From contig NZ_CP044545.1 in NCBI RefSeq assembly GCF_008935075.1, positions 3,351,587-3,415,586 of the forward strand: a stretch of DNA of 64,000 nucleotides, written 5' to 3'. A model generated the notes under the pieces. The model was not told the origin of the DNA. It did no database searches and saw nothing but the letters and a program-made list of their open reading frames with translations. Position numbers and translations under genes: made by a program. This document shows positions 36,353 to 44,539 of this stretch, in pieces (the stretch's first letter is position 1; the number at the start of each line of letters is the position of its first letter). This DNA comes from Pradoshia sp. D12. Lineage in GTDB: Bacteria; Bacillota; Bacilli; Bacillales; Pradoshiaceae.

Positions 36353-36850
36353 ATGAAAGATAAATCAATTGATAAAACGGAACAGACTGCAAGACAATGG
36401 CTAATGGATCGCGGCGTATCGGTAAAAGATATCGGTGAATTAGTTATGTATCTCCAGCATAAATACCATGATGATTTGCAATTGGAAGATTGTATTTACA
36501 ACGTGGAACGCGTACTTTCAAAACGCGAGGTTCAAAATGCCATTTTAACCGGCATTCAATTAGATATGTTAGCTGAAAAGGGCTTATTGGAGGAACCAAT
36601 ACAATCCATTATTGGTGTCGATGAAGGTTTGTATGGCGTGGATGAGATTCTTGCATTAAGCATTGTTAATGTATATGGCTCCATTGGCTTTACCAACTAT
36701 GGATATGTAGATAAACTTAAGCCCGGTATCCTGAAGCGATTAAATGATAAATCAACCGGAGAATGTCATACCTTTCTAGATGATATTGTCGGCGCCATCG
36801 CAGCTGCTGCCTCTAGCCGGCTGGCACACCGTATTGAAAACGTGGAGTAA
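36353..36850 (+). CDS. yutG: YutG, phosphatidylglycerophosphatase A family
   Basis: The product has 165 residues from ATG 36353; a start at 36332 would add seven residues but has no ribosome site. It is a PgpA/YutG-type protein. The C-terminal half has YGSIGFTNYGYVDKLKPGIL and CHTFLDDIVGAIAAAASSRL, where the conserved Asp residues bind metal. It is shorter and more soluble than E. coli PgpA. Phosphatidylglycerophosphate dephosphorylation is inferred; the low-GC family is less well characterised. It converges on yutF, and a terminator separates them. Confidence 0.8.
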   Translation: MKDKSIDKTEQTARQWLMDRGVSVKDIGELVMYLQHKYHDDLQLEDCIYNVERVLSKREVQNAILTGIQLDMLAEKGLLEEPIQSIIGVDEGLYGVDEILALSIVNVYGSIGFTNYGYVDKLKPGILKRLNDKSTGECHTFLDDIVGAIAAAASSRLAHRIENVE

Positions 36851-36862
36851 AATCATTAAAGA

Positions 36863-36906
36863 AGGCTCACACTCGAGAATTAATCATGAGTTGTGAGCCT
36901 TTTTTT
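36863..36906 (+). terminator. Terminator of yutG
   Basis: 'aaggctcacactc' and 'gagttgtgagcctt' pair, followed by 'ttttt'. It may also serve yutF from the other side. Confidence 0.8.
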
Positions 36907-36909
36907 AGA

Positions 36910-37680
36910 TTAAATAGTCCATTGATCCAATGAATCAATTGTATAAGTTGGCTTGCGGTCATAGCCTTTTAAATGTTCTCTGGTCGTAACACCAGTATGA
37001 ACAAGCAATGTATCAACCCCAGCATTCATACCAGCCATAATATCCGTATCATAGTTATCTCCAACCATCAACGTCTCTTCTTTAGAGACACCCAGCACCT
37101 TCATCGCCTGTTCCATAATGATTGATTCAGGCTTTCCGATAAATATAGGCTCCGTTTGAGTAGACACAGTAACAACAGAAGTTAATGATCCATTACCTGG
37201 TAAGAGCCCTCTCTCAGTTGGAATGGCAATATCAGCATTGGTAGAAATGAATGTTGCTCCATTACGGACTGCAAGACAGGCAACCGATAATTTTTCATAT
37301 GTAATTCCACGATCAATTCCAGTAATCACAAAATCAGCATCTTCATTCTTAAAGGTAAATCCTTTTTCTTTACAGGCTTCAATGATACCGTCTTCCCCAA
37401 TAATGAAAACAGATGCATCTTGTTTTTTCTCATATATATAATTTGCTGTAGCCATACTTGTTGTAAAAACTTGTTCCCCTGTAGCAGGAATGTCAAATTG
37501 GCGCAGCTTTTCAGCTACCTGCTCAGGAGTACGTGATGAATTATTCGTTACAAATAAATAAGGAATCTCTTGTCTTTTTAGTTCCTGCACAAAATGGACA
37601 GCCTCCAAAATTCGTTCTGTTCCCTTATACATTGTTCCATCTAAATCAATTAAATAACCTTTATACTTTTTCATACGCAT
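36910..37680 (-). CDS. yutF: HAD-family sugar phosphatase (YutF/NagD-like)
   Basis: A 256-residue HAD phosphatase, exactly the length of B. subtilis YutF. Motif I is YLIDLDGTMYKG (nucleophile Asp near residue 12), motif II is FVTNNSSRTPEQ, and the late motif is GKPESIIMEQ with MVGDNYDTDIMAG carrying the metal-binding Asp pair. It is a class IIA (C2 cap) enzyme of the NagD/p-nitrophenylphosphatase type. The natural substrate is uncertain. 'aggagagaac' precedes ATG 37680. It is monocistronic. Confidence 0.9.
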   Translation of the reverse strand: MRMKKYKGYLIDLDGTMYKGTERILEAVHFVQELKRQEIPYLFVTNNSSRTPEQVAEKLRQFDIPATGEQVFTTSMATANYIYEKKQDASVFIIGEDGIIEACKEKGFTFKNEDADFVITGIDRGITYEKLSVACLAVRNGATFISTNADIAIPTERGLLPGNGSLTSVVTVSTQTEPIFIGKPESIIMEQAMKVLGVSKEETLMVGDNYDTDIMAGMNAGVDTLLVHTGVTTREHLKGYDRKPTYTIDSLDQWTI

Positions 37681-37797
37681 TGTTCTCTCCTGGACGTGTT
37701 AGATTTACTTCATTTACTTTACCACAGTAGCATTCAATCGAAAAGCGGAAGCCCGTCTAATTATCTCCTGATGCTAATTAGGACATACCCAAGTAGT

Positions 37798-38056
37798 TTA
37801 ATCCTCTTTTTCTACTTTTAAGCCTTCTATTTGGCCAATTAACTTCCTATAAAATTCCGAACGAATGGAAAATCCACCGAACTCCTCATGTGTAGTACAG
37901 GTGAACCATGCAAAATTGTTCAAGTATTTCTTGTTTATAAGTTAATTCTTTCCGTGTTACAAAATAGAATGTGTCCGAGTAATCACATAAGACTTCTAAT
38001 AATTGCTGATAAGTATTACCTACAGGATTTTCAGTTAAGTTCCAGATTTCCATCAT
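37798..38056 (-). pseudogene. Frameshifted small gene of unknown family
   Basis: Reading from ATG 38056, after 'gaaggtgct', the frame runs MMEIWNLTENPVGNTYQQLL and then on to KELTYKQEILEQF. It breaks at the four-A run 37912-37915 and resumes in the next frame as AWFTCTTHEEFGGFSIRSEF, ending GLKVEKED at 37798. The span of 259 bases is one more than a multiple of three, so a single extra base breaks an 85-residue gene. I do not recognise the family. It lies between yutF and yutE, where I recall no B. subtilis gene. It could be intact if the extra base is a read error. Confidence 0.55.
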
Positions 38057-38132
38057 AGCACCTTCTTTTATCAGGGTATTTAAAATTCAAAAGTACCCAA
38101 AATGTCTAACTCAAACGATTATCACAATCATT

Positions 38133-38164
38133 AAAAAAACGATAAGCATATTGGCTCATCGTTT
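38133..38164 (-). terminator. Terminator of yutE
   Basis: On the minus strand 'aacgatgagcc' and 'gcttatcgtt' pair, then 'tttttta', starting about ten bases beyond the yutE stop. Confidence 0.75.
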
Positions 38165-38173
38165 ATGTACGTA

Positions 38174-38623
38174 TCATTTATCATATGGTTTAAAAGCTGT
38201 TACGACACCTAATTCAGTTTCAATATAGCTTCTTATACATGCAGGGAATTGTTGAATAGTGTTCAAATTTTCATATACTGCTTTTTGCAGTTGCTCGTGA
38301 TGAATAGCTGTGTAGGCTTGCACGAGTTCTTTCCTGTATGGGAGCAATGTTTTTAAATCAATCTCCATCGCTGAATCAATCACTTTTTCATCCAGCAGGA
38401 TATCGATTATGTCTTCATAGCTGCCTGGATCTCTCATAATAAAACCATCTATCATTGAATTCCCTACATCCAGAACGGCATCAATGATGGTTTGAAAGAT
38501 ACGCTCTAATGCCAGTTTCTCAATAGTCGACTCAGTCCATTCTCCTTTACTTTTCAGAAGATTTGTCTGAGTTTCTAAATAAAGCAGTTTATCCTCAATT
38601 GCTTCTCGATCTACGAAGTACAT
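38174..38623 (-). CDS. yutE: YutE, HepT-like DUF86 protein
   Basis: The product has 149 residues from ATG 38623, preceded by an excellent 'gaggaggaata'. It is an all-helical DUF86 protein, similar in length to B. subtilis YutE. The family's RX4-6HXY-like region is weak; LLPYRKELVQAYTAIHHEQ is the nearest segment. DUF86 includes HepT toxins of HepT/MntA systems, but no MntA-type nucleotidyltransferase lies nearby, so this solitary copy is probably not a toxin-antitoxin member. It follows the EAL gene by about 50 bases and may share its transcript. Confidence 0.8.
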   Translation of the reverse strand: MYFVDREAIEDKLLYLETQTNLLKSKGEWTESTIEKLALERIFQTIIDAVLDVGNSMIDGFIMRDPGSYEDIIDILLDEKVIDSAMEIDLKTLLPYRKELVQAYTAIHHEQLQKAVYENLNTIQQFPACIRSYIETELGVVTAFKPYDK

Positions 38624-38673
38624 CCTGTATTCCTCCTCATCAATCTCACCACATATACTATCCATTTTTAAGC

Positions 38674-40014
38674 TTAAATGGTTGCTAATGAAAGTTCAAG
38701 AAATTGGGGTCTCCCATAAAAATAACCCTGAGCAAGGTCTACCTTATTCCGTACCATCACCATAGCCTCATCTTCATTTTCTATTCCTTCTGCAACAACA
38801 AGAGAACCCGTTTCTTTAGCAATGAGCAGCAGACCCTTAAGCATAGATTCTTTCACACTGTTTGAATGAATATTTTGTATAACTGTACGATCGATTTTTA
38901 TGATATCCGGCAATACTTCTCCTATAATATGCAAACTTGCATAGCCAGCTCCTGTATCATCAATAGCTATTCTAATTCCAAGTGAACGTAAATAGCTGAC
39001 ATTTGATCTTAATAGATGAACTCCTTCAATCGAATCTCTCTCGGTTATTTCAAACACTACCACGGATGGTTCAATCTCATATTTTTTTAATAACATCTCT
39101 ACATGGCCAGGAAAATTACGTTCTCCCATTGTTATTGGTGTAAAATTGATATAGATATCACCCTCTATATCCGTCATTTGGATGTGTTGAAATACCTTTT
39201 CCAACACAATCATTTCAAGAGTAAACAATCTGCCAGTTTGTTTAGCGACTGCAAATAACGTTAACGGATTTTCAAGCTTCGTTCCGGACGGTCCTCTTGA
39301 TAGCATTTCCCATGCTTTAACCTTACCCGTTTCTACTTCTAAGATAGCCTGTGACATCAAGCGAATCGATTTATCATGGATAATACCAGTAAGCTGATGA
39401 ATCATATCATTATAATCTGGCTCCACCTCATTACGAGCCATGGAATGAGCTAAAACAAAGGCCCGATTAACCGTTGTTTCAATATTTATATAGGTCCGGT
39501 CACAGTACATATATCCACGTCCGATTGTAAGCTCAATTGGCGAATATCTATATATGTCAGATTCCTGTACTGACTGGTGTATATTCCCTATTATATTATC
39601 CAACTGGTCAGTTCCTGGTGTGCACAAAGGACTCCTTACATACAAGACAATGCTATCCTGATTAAAATCTTGTACTCCCATAATATTTGTTCTGTAAATA
39701 TATTTTTTAATAGCTATTTCAAATTCTTTTTTTAAATCATGAAAGAAGGAGTAATAGGCTTGCTCACCAGCCATTTCCTTTAATTCATCCATTTTGCTAA
39801 TATGAAATACAACAATTGCAATTTCACCTTGATTTCCAAATGCTTTTTTTATCCTTGATACAATTGGGTTTCTTATTGTAAATTTCGGAGGATAGAACAG
39901 AAGTCTCGAATCAAGAAGAAAAATGGACATCCACTTACTCCATTTTGTTCCTCCATTATAGGAATGAACCATATTACACAATCCTCTCACAAAAGCATAG
40001 TTGGGATTTAACAT
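38674..40014 (-). CDS. EAL-domain cyclic-di-GMP phosphodiesterase with degenerate GGDEF domain
   Basis: The product has 446 residues. About 60-190 is a GGDEF-like fold without the GGDEF active loop (the region around DSIVLYVRSPL). About 210-445 is an EAL domain. Metal and catalytic residues are kept: E in AWEMLSRGP (EML in place of EAL), N in YINFTPIT, E in VVFEITERD, DD in AIDDTGAGYASL, K in IIKIDRTVI, E in VVAEGIENE and Q in AQGYFYGRP. It should therefore hydrolyse cyclic di-GMP. No membrane segment is seen. It interrupts the yutE-yutD neighbourhood of B. subtilis, so it is likely an insertion or a lineage-specific gene. The start is uncertain; later ATGs are possible. Confidence 0.87.
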   Translation of the reverse strand: MLNPNYAFVRGLCNMVHSYNGGTKWSKWMSIFLLDSRLLFYPPKFTIRNPIVSRIKKAFGNQGEIAIVVFHISKMDELKEMAGEQAYYSFFHDLKKEFEIAIKKYIYRTNIMGVQDFNQDSIVLYVRSPLCTPGTDQLDNIIGNIHQSVQESDIYRYSPIELTIGRGYMYCDRTYINIETTVNRAFVLAHSMARNEVEPDYNDMIHQLTGIIHDKSIRLMSQAILEVETGKVKAWEMLSRGPSGTKLENPLTLFAVAKQTGRLFTLEMIVLEKVFQHIQMTDIEGDIYINFTPITMGERNFPGHVEMLLKKYEIEPSVVVFEITERDSIEGVHLLRSNVSYLRSLGIRIAIDDTGAGYASLHIIGEVLPDIIKIDRTVIQNIHSNSVKESMLKGLLLIAKETGSLVVAEGIENEDEAMVMVRNKVDLAQGYFYGRPQFLELSLATI

Positions 40015-40162
40015 TAGAGCCTTAAACTTTCAGTATATTCCTATTATATCCTTTTTTTAAAATTTTTTGTTGAAAAATGTTAGAATAAGACTAGAAGTCT
40101 CCAGTATAAAAACCATAGGATTTAGAAGAATCAAATGATAATAACAAAATGGAGGAACCCAT

Positions 40163-40429
40163 ATGTCCGAGCGATTTTTTCTTTACGATGACACGTATGA
40201 TACAAAAACTAGATTTGTCAGTTTCATGGGTGAAAACAGCAGAATTGACCTAGCTTTAACCAGAACCGATCGTTTCTATGGAAAAACACTTGTGTTGGAT
40301 ATGCAAGGGAACCGTTTCGCCATTATTGGACCAGACGATTTAGAGGAGCCCGGCTATTTGGAATATGCTTTTTCTATAACGAGTGATGAGGCATTGGAGT
40401 GGAAAAAATTCTTAGACGAGGTCATTTAA
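40163..40429 (+). CDS. DUF3055 family small protein
   Basis: An 88-residue cytosolic protein, start after 'atggaggaacccat'. Family-like text is FFLYDDTYDTKTRFVSFMGE and TDRFYGKTLVLDMQGNRFAI followed by GPDDLEEPGYLEYAF. I recognise it as the DUF3055 group, which is common in bacilli and staphylococci and of unknown function. It is monocistronic with a terminator and converges on the yutD gene. Confidence 0.75.
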   Translation: MSERFFLYDDTYDTKTRFVSFMGENSRIDLALTRTDRFYGKTLVLDMQGNRFAIIGPDDLEEPGYLEYAFSITSDEALEWKKFLDEVI

Positions 40430-40451
40430 CTCTGCACAGCGGTTAAAATAA

Positions 40452-40486
40452 TAGCCCCTCAATTACGAAGAATTGGGGGCTTTTCA
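40452..40486 (+). terminator. Terminator of the DUF3055 gene
   Basis: 'agcccctcaatt' pairs with 'aattgggggct', followed by 'tttc'. It lies between convergent genes. Confidence 0.7.
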
Positions 40487-40487
40487 C

Positions 40488-40763
40488 TCACTTTTTAGTT
40501 TTCTTTAAAATAAAGTACGAACAGCCAAAGTTACAGTATTCATACAGATATTCTTTGATGGTACTTATTTTATTATCGTAGGATGCTTTCTGATTCTGGT
40601 CATCAAAAAACCCTTTAAGGCGAAGTTGTCCATATCCCCAGTCCCCAAGTATATAGTCATAACGGTTCAATATCTCACTAAAACGGCTTTTAAAGGTCTC
40701 TTCATTAAACCCGTCTCCATGTTCTTCTACAATCTCATATTGAGTGTTATTAATGGTAATCAT
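40488..40763 (-). CDS. yutD: YutD family protein (DUF1027)
   Basis: The product has 91 residues with characteristic YutD text: YEIVEEHGDGFNEETFKSRF near the start, YDYILGDWGYGQLRLKGFFD in the middle and EYLYEYCNFGCSYFILKK at the end. The two closely spaced cysteines are conserved. The function is unknown; it is cytosolic and widespread in Firmicutes. 'aagaggtgaac' precedes ATG 40763. B. subtilis yutD sits close to lytH (yunA) and yunB, as it does here. Confidence 0.87.
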   Translation of the reverse strand: MITINNTQYEIVEEHGDGFNEETFKSRFSEILNRYDYILGDWGYGQLRLKGFFDDQNQKASYDNKISTIKEYLYEYCNFGCSYFILKKTKK

Positions 40764-41005
40764 TTGTTCACCTCTTACTCATTTATTCCGTAATTTGTTT
40801 CCTTATTATATCATTCCCCACATATAACCATGAAGTTTTTTATTTATGATGTGGATTTCTCTAGCCCTCCATTTTCTTTATCCATGTTTACCTACTGTTA
40901 TTATAATGAGCTACCTTACAGATTTTACAATCACTTTCCAATTTCCTACTAAAATAATCATCCTCATTTATCGGTATACTAACGAACAGTAAAGGAGTGT
41001 TCCAA

Positions 41006-41998
41006 ATGTTCTATCGTATATTGATTCTATTCATTCTGGCAGCTTATATCTCCCCCTGCATACCTGTGCAAGCATCAGCCAGTCAAGATGAGCAGCAACT
41101 ATTAAAAAAACGGATGGAAATGTACAAACGTGTAGAAGACTCCACCCAACTCCCTTGGTACTATATAGCTGCTTTTGATCAATATGAACGAAGTATCAGA
41201 TTGGCTCGAAAAGACCTATCGGACCCAAATACACTTGGTATTCTAATTCCAGCAGATAAGTGGACCGGAATCTCAAATCCAAATACCAAAGACACTAACC
41301 CTTTAACCATTTCTTTTTTTGGTGGCATGGGGATTGATGGTGATCAAGATGGTAAAGCAGATCCCTTTAATGAATATGATCAATTAGCTGCGATAAATCA
41401 ATATTTACTATCCTATGGAGTAGATAAAGATAACTTCCGTATCGGTATATGGGAATACTATAAAAGAGATCGAGCAGTAAGTATTATTATGAGCAATGCT
41501 CAATTATTTAAAAAACATCAAACCATTGATTTGCAGAAAAAAGCTTTTCCTGTTCCACTTGGCAGCCATTATACATATACAAGCACATGGGGAGTTGCCC
41601 GTGGCTGGGGTGGCCGTCGTTCTCATGAAGGTACAGATATTTTTGCAGGCTATGGTGTACCCGTAAGATCCACCTGTTATGGAATTATAGAGCTAAAGGG
41701 GTGGAATAAATTTGGCGGGTGGAGAATTGGCATTCGTGATATCAATAACACCTATCATTATTTTGCACATCTAAATGGATTTGCAAAAGGGATTGAGGTT
41801 GGTCAATTAGTTGAACCAGGCACTCTCCTTGGAGGTGTTGGCAGCTCTGGATATGGTCCCCCCGGTACATCTGGAAAATTCCCTCCTCATCTTCATTATG
41901 GGATGTATAAAGAAAACGGCCGCACTGAATGGTCCTTTAATCCATATCCGTATTTAAAGCTTTGGGAAAGAGCTGAAAAAGCCGCGAAGGCAAAGTAA
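41006..41998 (+). CDS. lytH: LytH, sporulation L-Ala-D-Glu endopeptidase (M23)
   Basis: The product has 330 residues from ATG 41006, after 'aaaggagtgttcc'. A signal peptide covers about 1-24. The C-terminal M23 (LytM) domain at about 195-310 has the zinc ligands in RRSHEGTDIFAG (H...D) and HLHYG. In B. subtilis LytH (YunA) trims spore-cortex muropeptides from tetrapeptide to single alanine side chains under sigma-G. A 'ggtatacta' block about 20-30 bases before the start resembles a sporulation -10, but the -35 is unclear. It is monocistronic with a terminator. Confidence 0.9.
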   Translation: MFYRILILFILAAYISPCIPVQASASQDEQQLLKKRMEMYKRVEDSTQLPWYYIAAFDQYERSIRLARKDLSDPNTLGILIPADKWTGISNPNTKDTNPLTISFFGGMGIDGDQDGKADPFNEYDQLAAINQYLLSYGVDKDNFRIGIWEYYKRDRAVSIIMSNAQLFKKHQTIDLQKKAFPVPLGSHYTYTSTWGVARGWGGRRSHEGTDIFAGYGVPVRSTCYGIIELKGWNKFGGWRIGIRDINNTYHYFAHLNGFAKGIEVGQLVEPGTLLGGVGSSGYGPPGTSGKFPPHLHYGMYKENGRTEWSFNPYPYLKLWERAEKAAKAK

Positions 41999-42002
41999 AC
42001 TA

Positions 42003-42046
42003 GAAAGGCTTGGGTCCTGTATAAAACAAGATTCAAGCCTTTTTCT
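42003..42046 (+). terminator. Terminator of lytH
   Basis: 'aaaggcttggg' and 'tcaagccttttt' pair across a long loop, ending in 'ttttct'. Confidence 0.65.
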
Positions 42047-42059
42047 ATTGAACAGACCC

Positions 42060-42833
42060 CTATTTTGCAGGTAGTTGGATAGCAGGGGATCCCCCTGTCC
42101 CACTCCCATTGAAATAAGTAGGAACATGACCGGACACGACTCTCATTCCCATTGGAATAGTGGTTTTAATCTTCGTCGGCTTTGAAGCAAATGGGATAAT
42201 AACCTGGGCATGAACTTCAACCTCTAAATAGACCTTAATCAGGGCGTTATTGATTCCGTATGGCTCCAGGGTCGTTTTGACATCACTTTGTATATCACTG
42301 ATTGTTTCCATTTCCACCGGGATTTTTGGACCAAGATTACCAAGCAAGGCATTATTCGTTGCTTTCCCGAGCGGAACCTCATGTATAATTCCCTTTGAAC
42401 CATTTTCCTTCACCCTTACTCGATCCTTCAGATAGTCAAAGGATGATAAATTACCATTTTCTATTTCACTTAATTGATTTTGGATAAGCAAAGAGGTTTC
42501 CGAACGGATTCTATTAATAATTTCTGTGTTAAACTGGATTCCATCCACAGCTATATCGTCTCCCTGCTTGGGTATATCTGTAATAATTTTGTCCATATCA
42601 TTATGTGTGGAAAGAGTTTCTTTAATTGCTTGATTAATAACCAAGCTGGTAAGTTTTTTCGTTTCAGATTCTGCATAACGCATCAATGTAGGTTCAATAG
42701 CCGCATTCACGATCCAAAGACTGATTAGGCTCGTTCCCATAAAGAACAAAAATGTTATAATAAGGACATGCTTAACCGGCAAGGGACCCCGCATAATAGA
42801 TCGTTTCCTTTTAATCCGTTTACGTCTATACAT
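42060..42833 (-). CDS. yunB: YunB, sporulation protein
   Basis: A 257-residue protein similar to B. subtilis YunB, which is sporulation-controlled and needed for normal spores. Basic residues RRKRIKRKR precede a membrane anchor at about 18-41 (VKHVLIITFLFFMGTSLISL). The rest is an extracytoplasmic domain with IIHEVPLGKATNNALLGNLG and IKTTIPMGMRVVSGHVPTYF near the end. The start at 42833 is odd: its ribosome site AAGGAGGGG forms the 3' arm of the hairpin between this gene and the HD-GYP gene, and the T run abuts the ATG. Translation may therefore be structure-controlled. Confidence 0.85.
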   Translation of the reverse strand: MYRRKRIKRKRSIMRGPLPVKHVLIITFLFFMGTSLISLWIVNAAIEPTLMRYAESETKKLTSLVINQAIKETLSTHNDMDKIITDIPKQGDDIAVDGIQFNTEIINRIRSETSLLIQNQLSEIENGNLSSFDYLKDRVRVKENGSKGIIHEVPLGKATNNALLGNLGPKIPVEMETISDIQSDVKTTLEPYGINNALIKVYLEVEVHAQVIIPFASKPTKIKTTIPMGMRVVSGHVPTYFNGSGTGGSPAIQLPAK

Positions 42834-42880
42834 AAAAAATCCCCTCCTTACAAGTATACCTATGCTTGTAAGAAGAGGTT
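42834..42880 (-). terminator. Terminator of the HD-GYP gene that contains the yunB ribosome site
   Basis: On the minus strand CCTCTTCTTACAAG (42878-42865) pairs over 14 bases, with two G-U pairs, with CTTGTAAGGAGGGG (42854-42841). It is followed by ATTTTTT and then the yunB ATG at 42833-42831. The 3' arm is the yunB Shine-Dalgarno sequence, so one structure can both end upstream transcripts and hide the next gene's ribosome site. Confidence 0.8.
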
Positions 42881-42882
42881 TA

Positions 42883-43995
42883 TTAGCTTAATTTCATTGT
42901 ATGATTGCTGAAGGTTGTATCACATTTTTTAATGGTTACATCCAGCTGTATTTTCAAATCAACTTCATATCTAAATGGGAGCTGCTCACCATTTCTTTCA
43001 TACACTTCTATGACAGGGCGATCACTGTAGCCTGCATTCTGCCTAGATACGATTCCTTTTCGTCCATCATTTAATTCAACAGTGATGCCGACTGGATAAA
43101 TGGCAATCGACCTCTTGAATGCATCCACAATCTCCCGATCAAATTTAGTACCTGTACCTGCATACAACAGTTCCAGAGATTCACTTGGCAGCATCGCTTC
43201 CCGATACACACGTTTAGATGTAACAGCATCAAAAACATCTGCTACAGCAATAATTTTAGCCATGTATAAAATTTCATTGTTTTTTAGTCCTCGAGGATAC
43301 CCGCTGCCATCAAGCCGTTCATGATGCTGATATGCACAATGAGCCACGAGCAATGAAAGATTGTGGACCTGTCTGAGTATATGGAATCCTTCTTCCGAAT
43401 GCCGTTTAATAATTTGGAACTCACTTTCCAGAAGTTTTCCTGGTTTAAAGAGGATTTCCTCCGGAACGGCCATTTTCCCCACATCATGCAAGATTGAACC
43501 AAGTCCCAATGTTTTTAATACATCTGGCTTTAACTTTAATTCCAGACCGATGGCCAGTGAATATAGTGCCACATTTAAAGAGTGGTTAAAAACATAATTG
43601 TCAAATGCATAGATATCAGAAATAATATGAAATAAATCCTGATGTCCTTTTAATTCGGCTGTCAGTTGATCAACCAGCTTTGACATAGTCAATGCAGCCT
43701 TTTCTATGACTATACTTTTAGATTGCTTGACTTCATTCTTCATATTATCAAAGGTATCTTTAATTGTTACAATAGCTCCTCTTCGGATTTTATCTGAAAT
43801 GATATCCTCAGGAATTATATGACTGGTTTCTATATCATCAATATAAACATAAGGAATATTATATTTCTGCAGCCGTTTAATCTGCCAATCTGTAATTTGC
43901 ACACCTTTATGCAACAGGGTACGCCCCTTGATATCAACGATTGGCTTTCCTAAAACGGCACCCGAAGTTAAATAAGCTGTCTGAACGATTCTCAT
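42883..43995 (-). CDS. HD-GYP domain cyclic-di-GMP phosphodiesterase
   Basis: A 370-residue cytosolic protein. Residues about 1-110 are a variable N-terminal region with a GRTLLHKGVQITDWQIKRLQ segment. An HD-GYP domain at about 125-300 shows HSLNVALYSLAIG, LGSILHDVGKMAVPEEIL with the HD pair, HCAYQHHERLDGSGYPRGLK with the HHExxDGxGYP signature, and IIAVADVFDAVTS. All metal ligands are visible, so hydrolysis of cyclic di-GMP is likely. The C-terminus adds a PilZ-unlike strand region. It interrupts the yunB-yunC order of B. subtilis and ends in a terminator reaching the yunB start. Confidence 0.88.
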   Translation of the reverse strand: MRIVQTAYLTSGAVLGKPIVDIKGRTLLHKGVQITDWQIKRLQKYNIPYVYIDDIETSHIIPEDIISDKIRRGAIVTIKDTFDNMKNEVKQSKSIVIEKAALTMSKLVDQLTAELKGHQDLFHIISDIYAFDNYVFNHSLNVALYSLAIGLELKLKPDVLKTLGLGSILHDVGKMAVPEEILFKPGKLLESEFQIIKRHSEEGFHILRQVHNLSLLVAHCAYQHHERLDGSGYPRGLKNNEILYMAKIIAVADVFDAVTSKRVYREAMLPSESLELLYAGTGTKFDREIVDAFKRSIAIYPVGITVELNDGRKGIVSRQNAGYSDRPVIEVYERNGEQLPFRYEVDLKIQLDVTIKKCDTTFSNHTMKLS

Positions 43996-44145
43996 TTTTA
44001 TACCTCTGTTTAGGAAAAGATTTAATGTCTATAATTTGACATCTTATCCTATATTATAACAGATTAACCTAAAATTATTTTCAAATTTTGGAATATATTA
44101 TAAAAAATTGTTTGTTAATCACACTATTCCATTAGTTCGTTAACA

Positions 44146-44178
44146 TAAAAAAAGAGCACCCCTTTAGGAGTTGCTCTA
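44146..44178 (-). terminator. Terminator of yunC
   Basis: On the minus strand 'agagcaactcc' and 'ggggtgctct' pair imperfectly, then 'tttttta'. Confidence 0.7.
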
Positions 44179-44475
44179 CATAAATTGAATTGCATCTTTT
44201 CCAAGCATTCCTGGAACAATCCCTCTTCTTTTGGCTTCTTCCGTTACTGATTCGAGCGGAGCATTCAATAATTCCTCTAGGGTACGTACCCCTACCGCTC
44301 TTCCGGCAATAATCCTACGTTCGTTGAGCCTTTCATTCAATAATCCAATATCCAGTGCTCCGCACATAATATATCCCTTCTGTCCGGCAATTGCCAGTAG
44401 AGATGTCTTTGGAAGCTGTACACTCACACCCTTATATAATTTACCGTCTATTTCAAAGGGCACAAATTCAATCAT
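44176..44475 (-). CDS. yunC: YunC-like DUF1805 protein
   Basis: The product has 99 residues from ATG 44475, preceded by 'aaggggtggtg'; a GTG at 44484 is an alternative. Family text is VQLPKTSLLAIAGQKGYIMC, GALDIGLLNERLNERRIIAG and TEEAKRRGIVPGMLGKDAI. B. subtilis YunC has 101 residues and a known DUF1805 fold but no known reaction. It follows yunD by about 65 bases on the same strand and may belong to a yunE-yunD-yunC transcript. Confidence 0.85.
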   Translation of the reverse strand: MIEFVPFEIDGKLYKGVSVQLPKTSLLAIAGQKGYIMCGALDIGLLNERLNERRIIAGRAVGVRTLEELLNAPLESVTEEAKRRGIVPGMLGKDAIQFM

Positions 44476-44539
44476 GAGCACCACCCCTTATTCCAGTACC
44501 ATTCATAAAGTATATGGCTGCTCACCCTAAAAAATGCCG

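Noticed and set aside
38174-38623. yutE as a HepT toxin of a HepT/MntA system
   Set aside because: No nucleotidyltransferase partner lies beside it, the toxin motif is not clear, and the gene matches the solitary core gene of B. subtilis.
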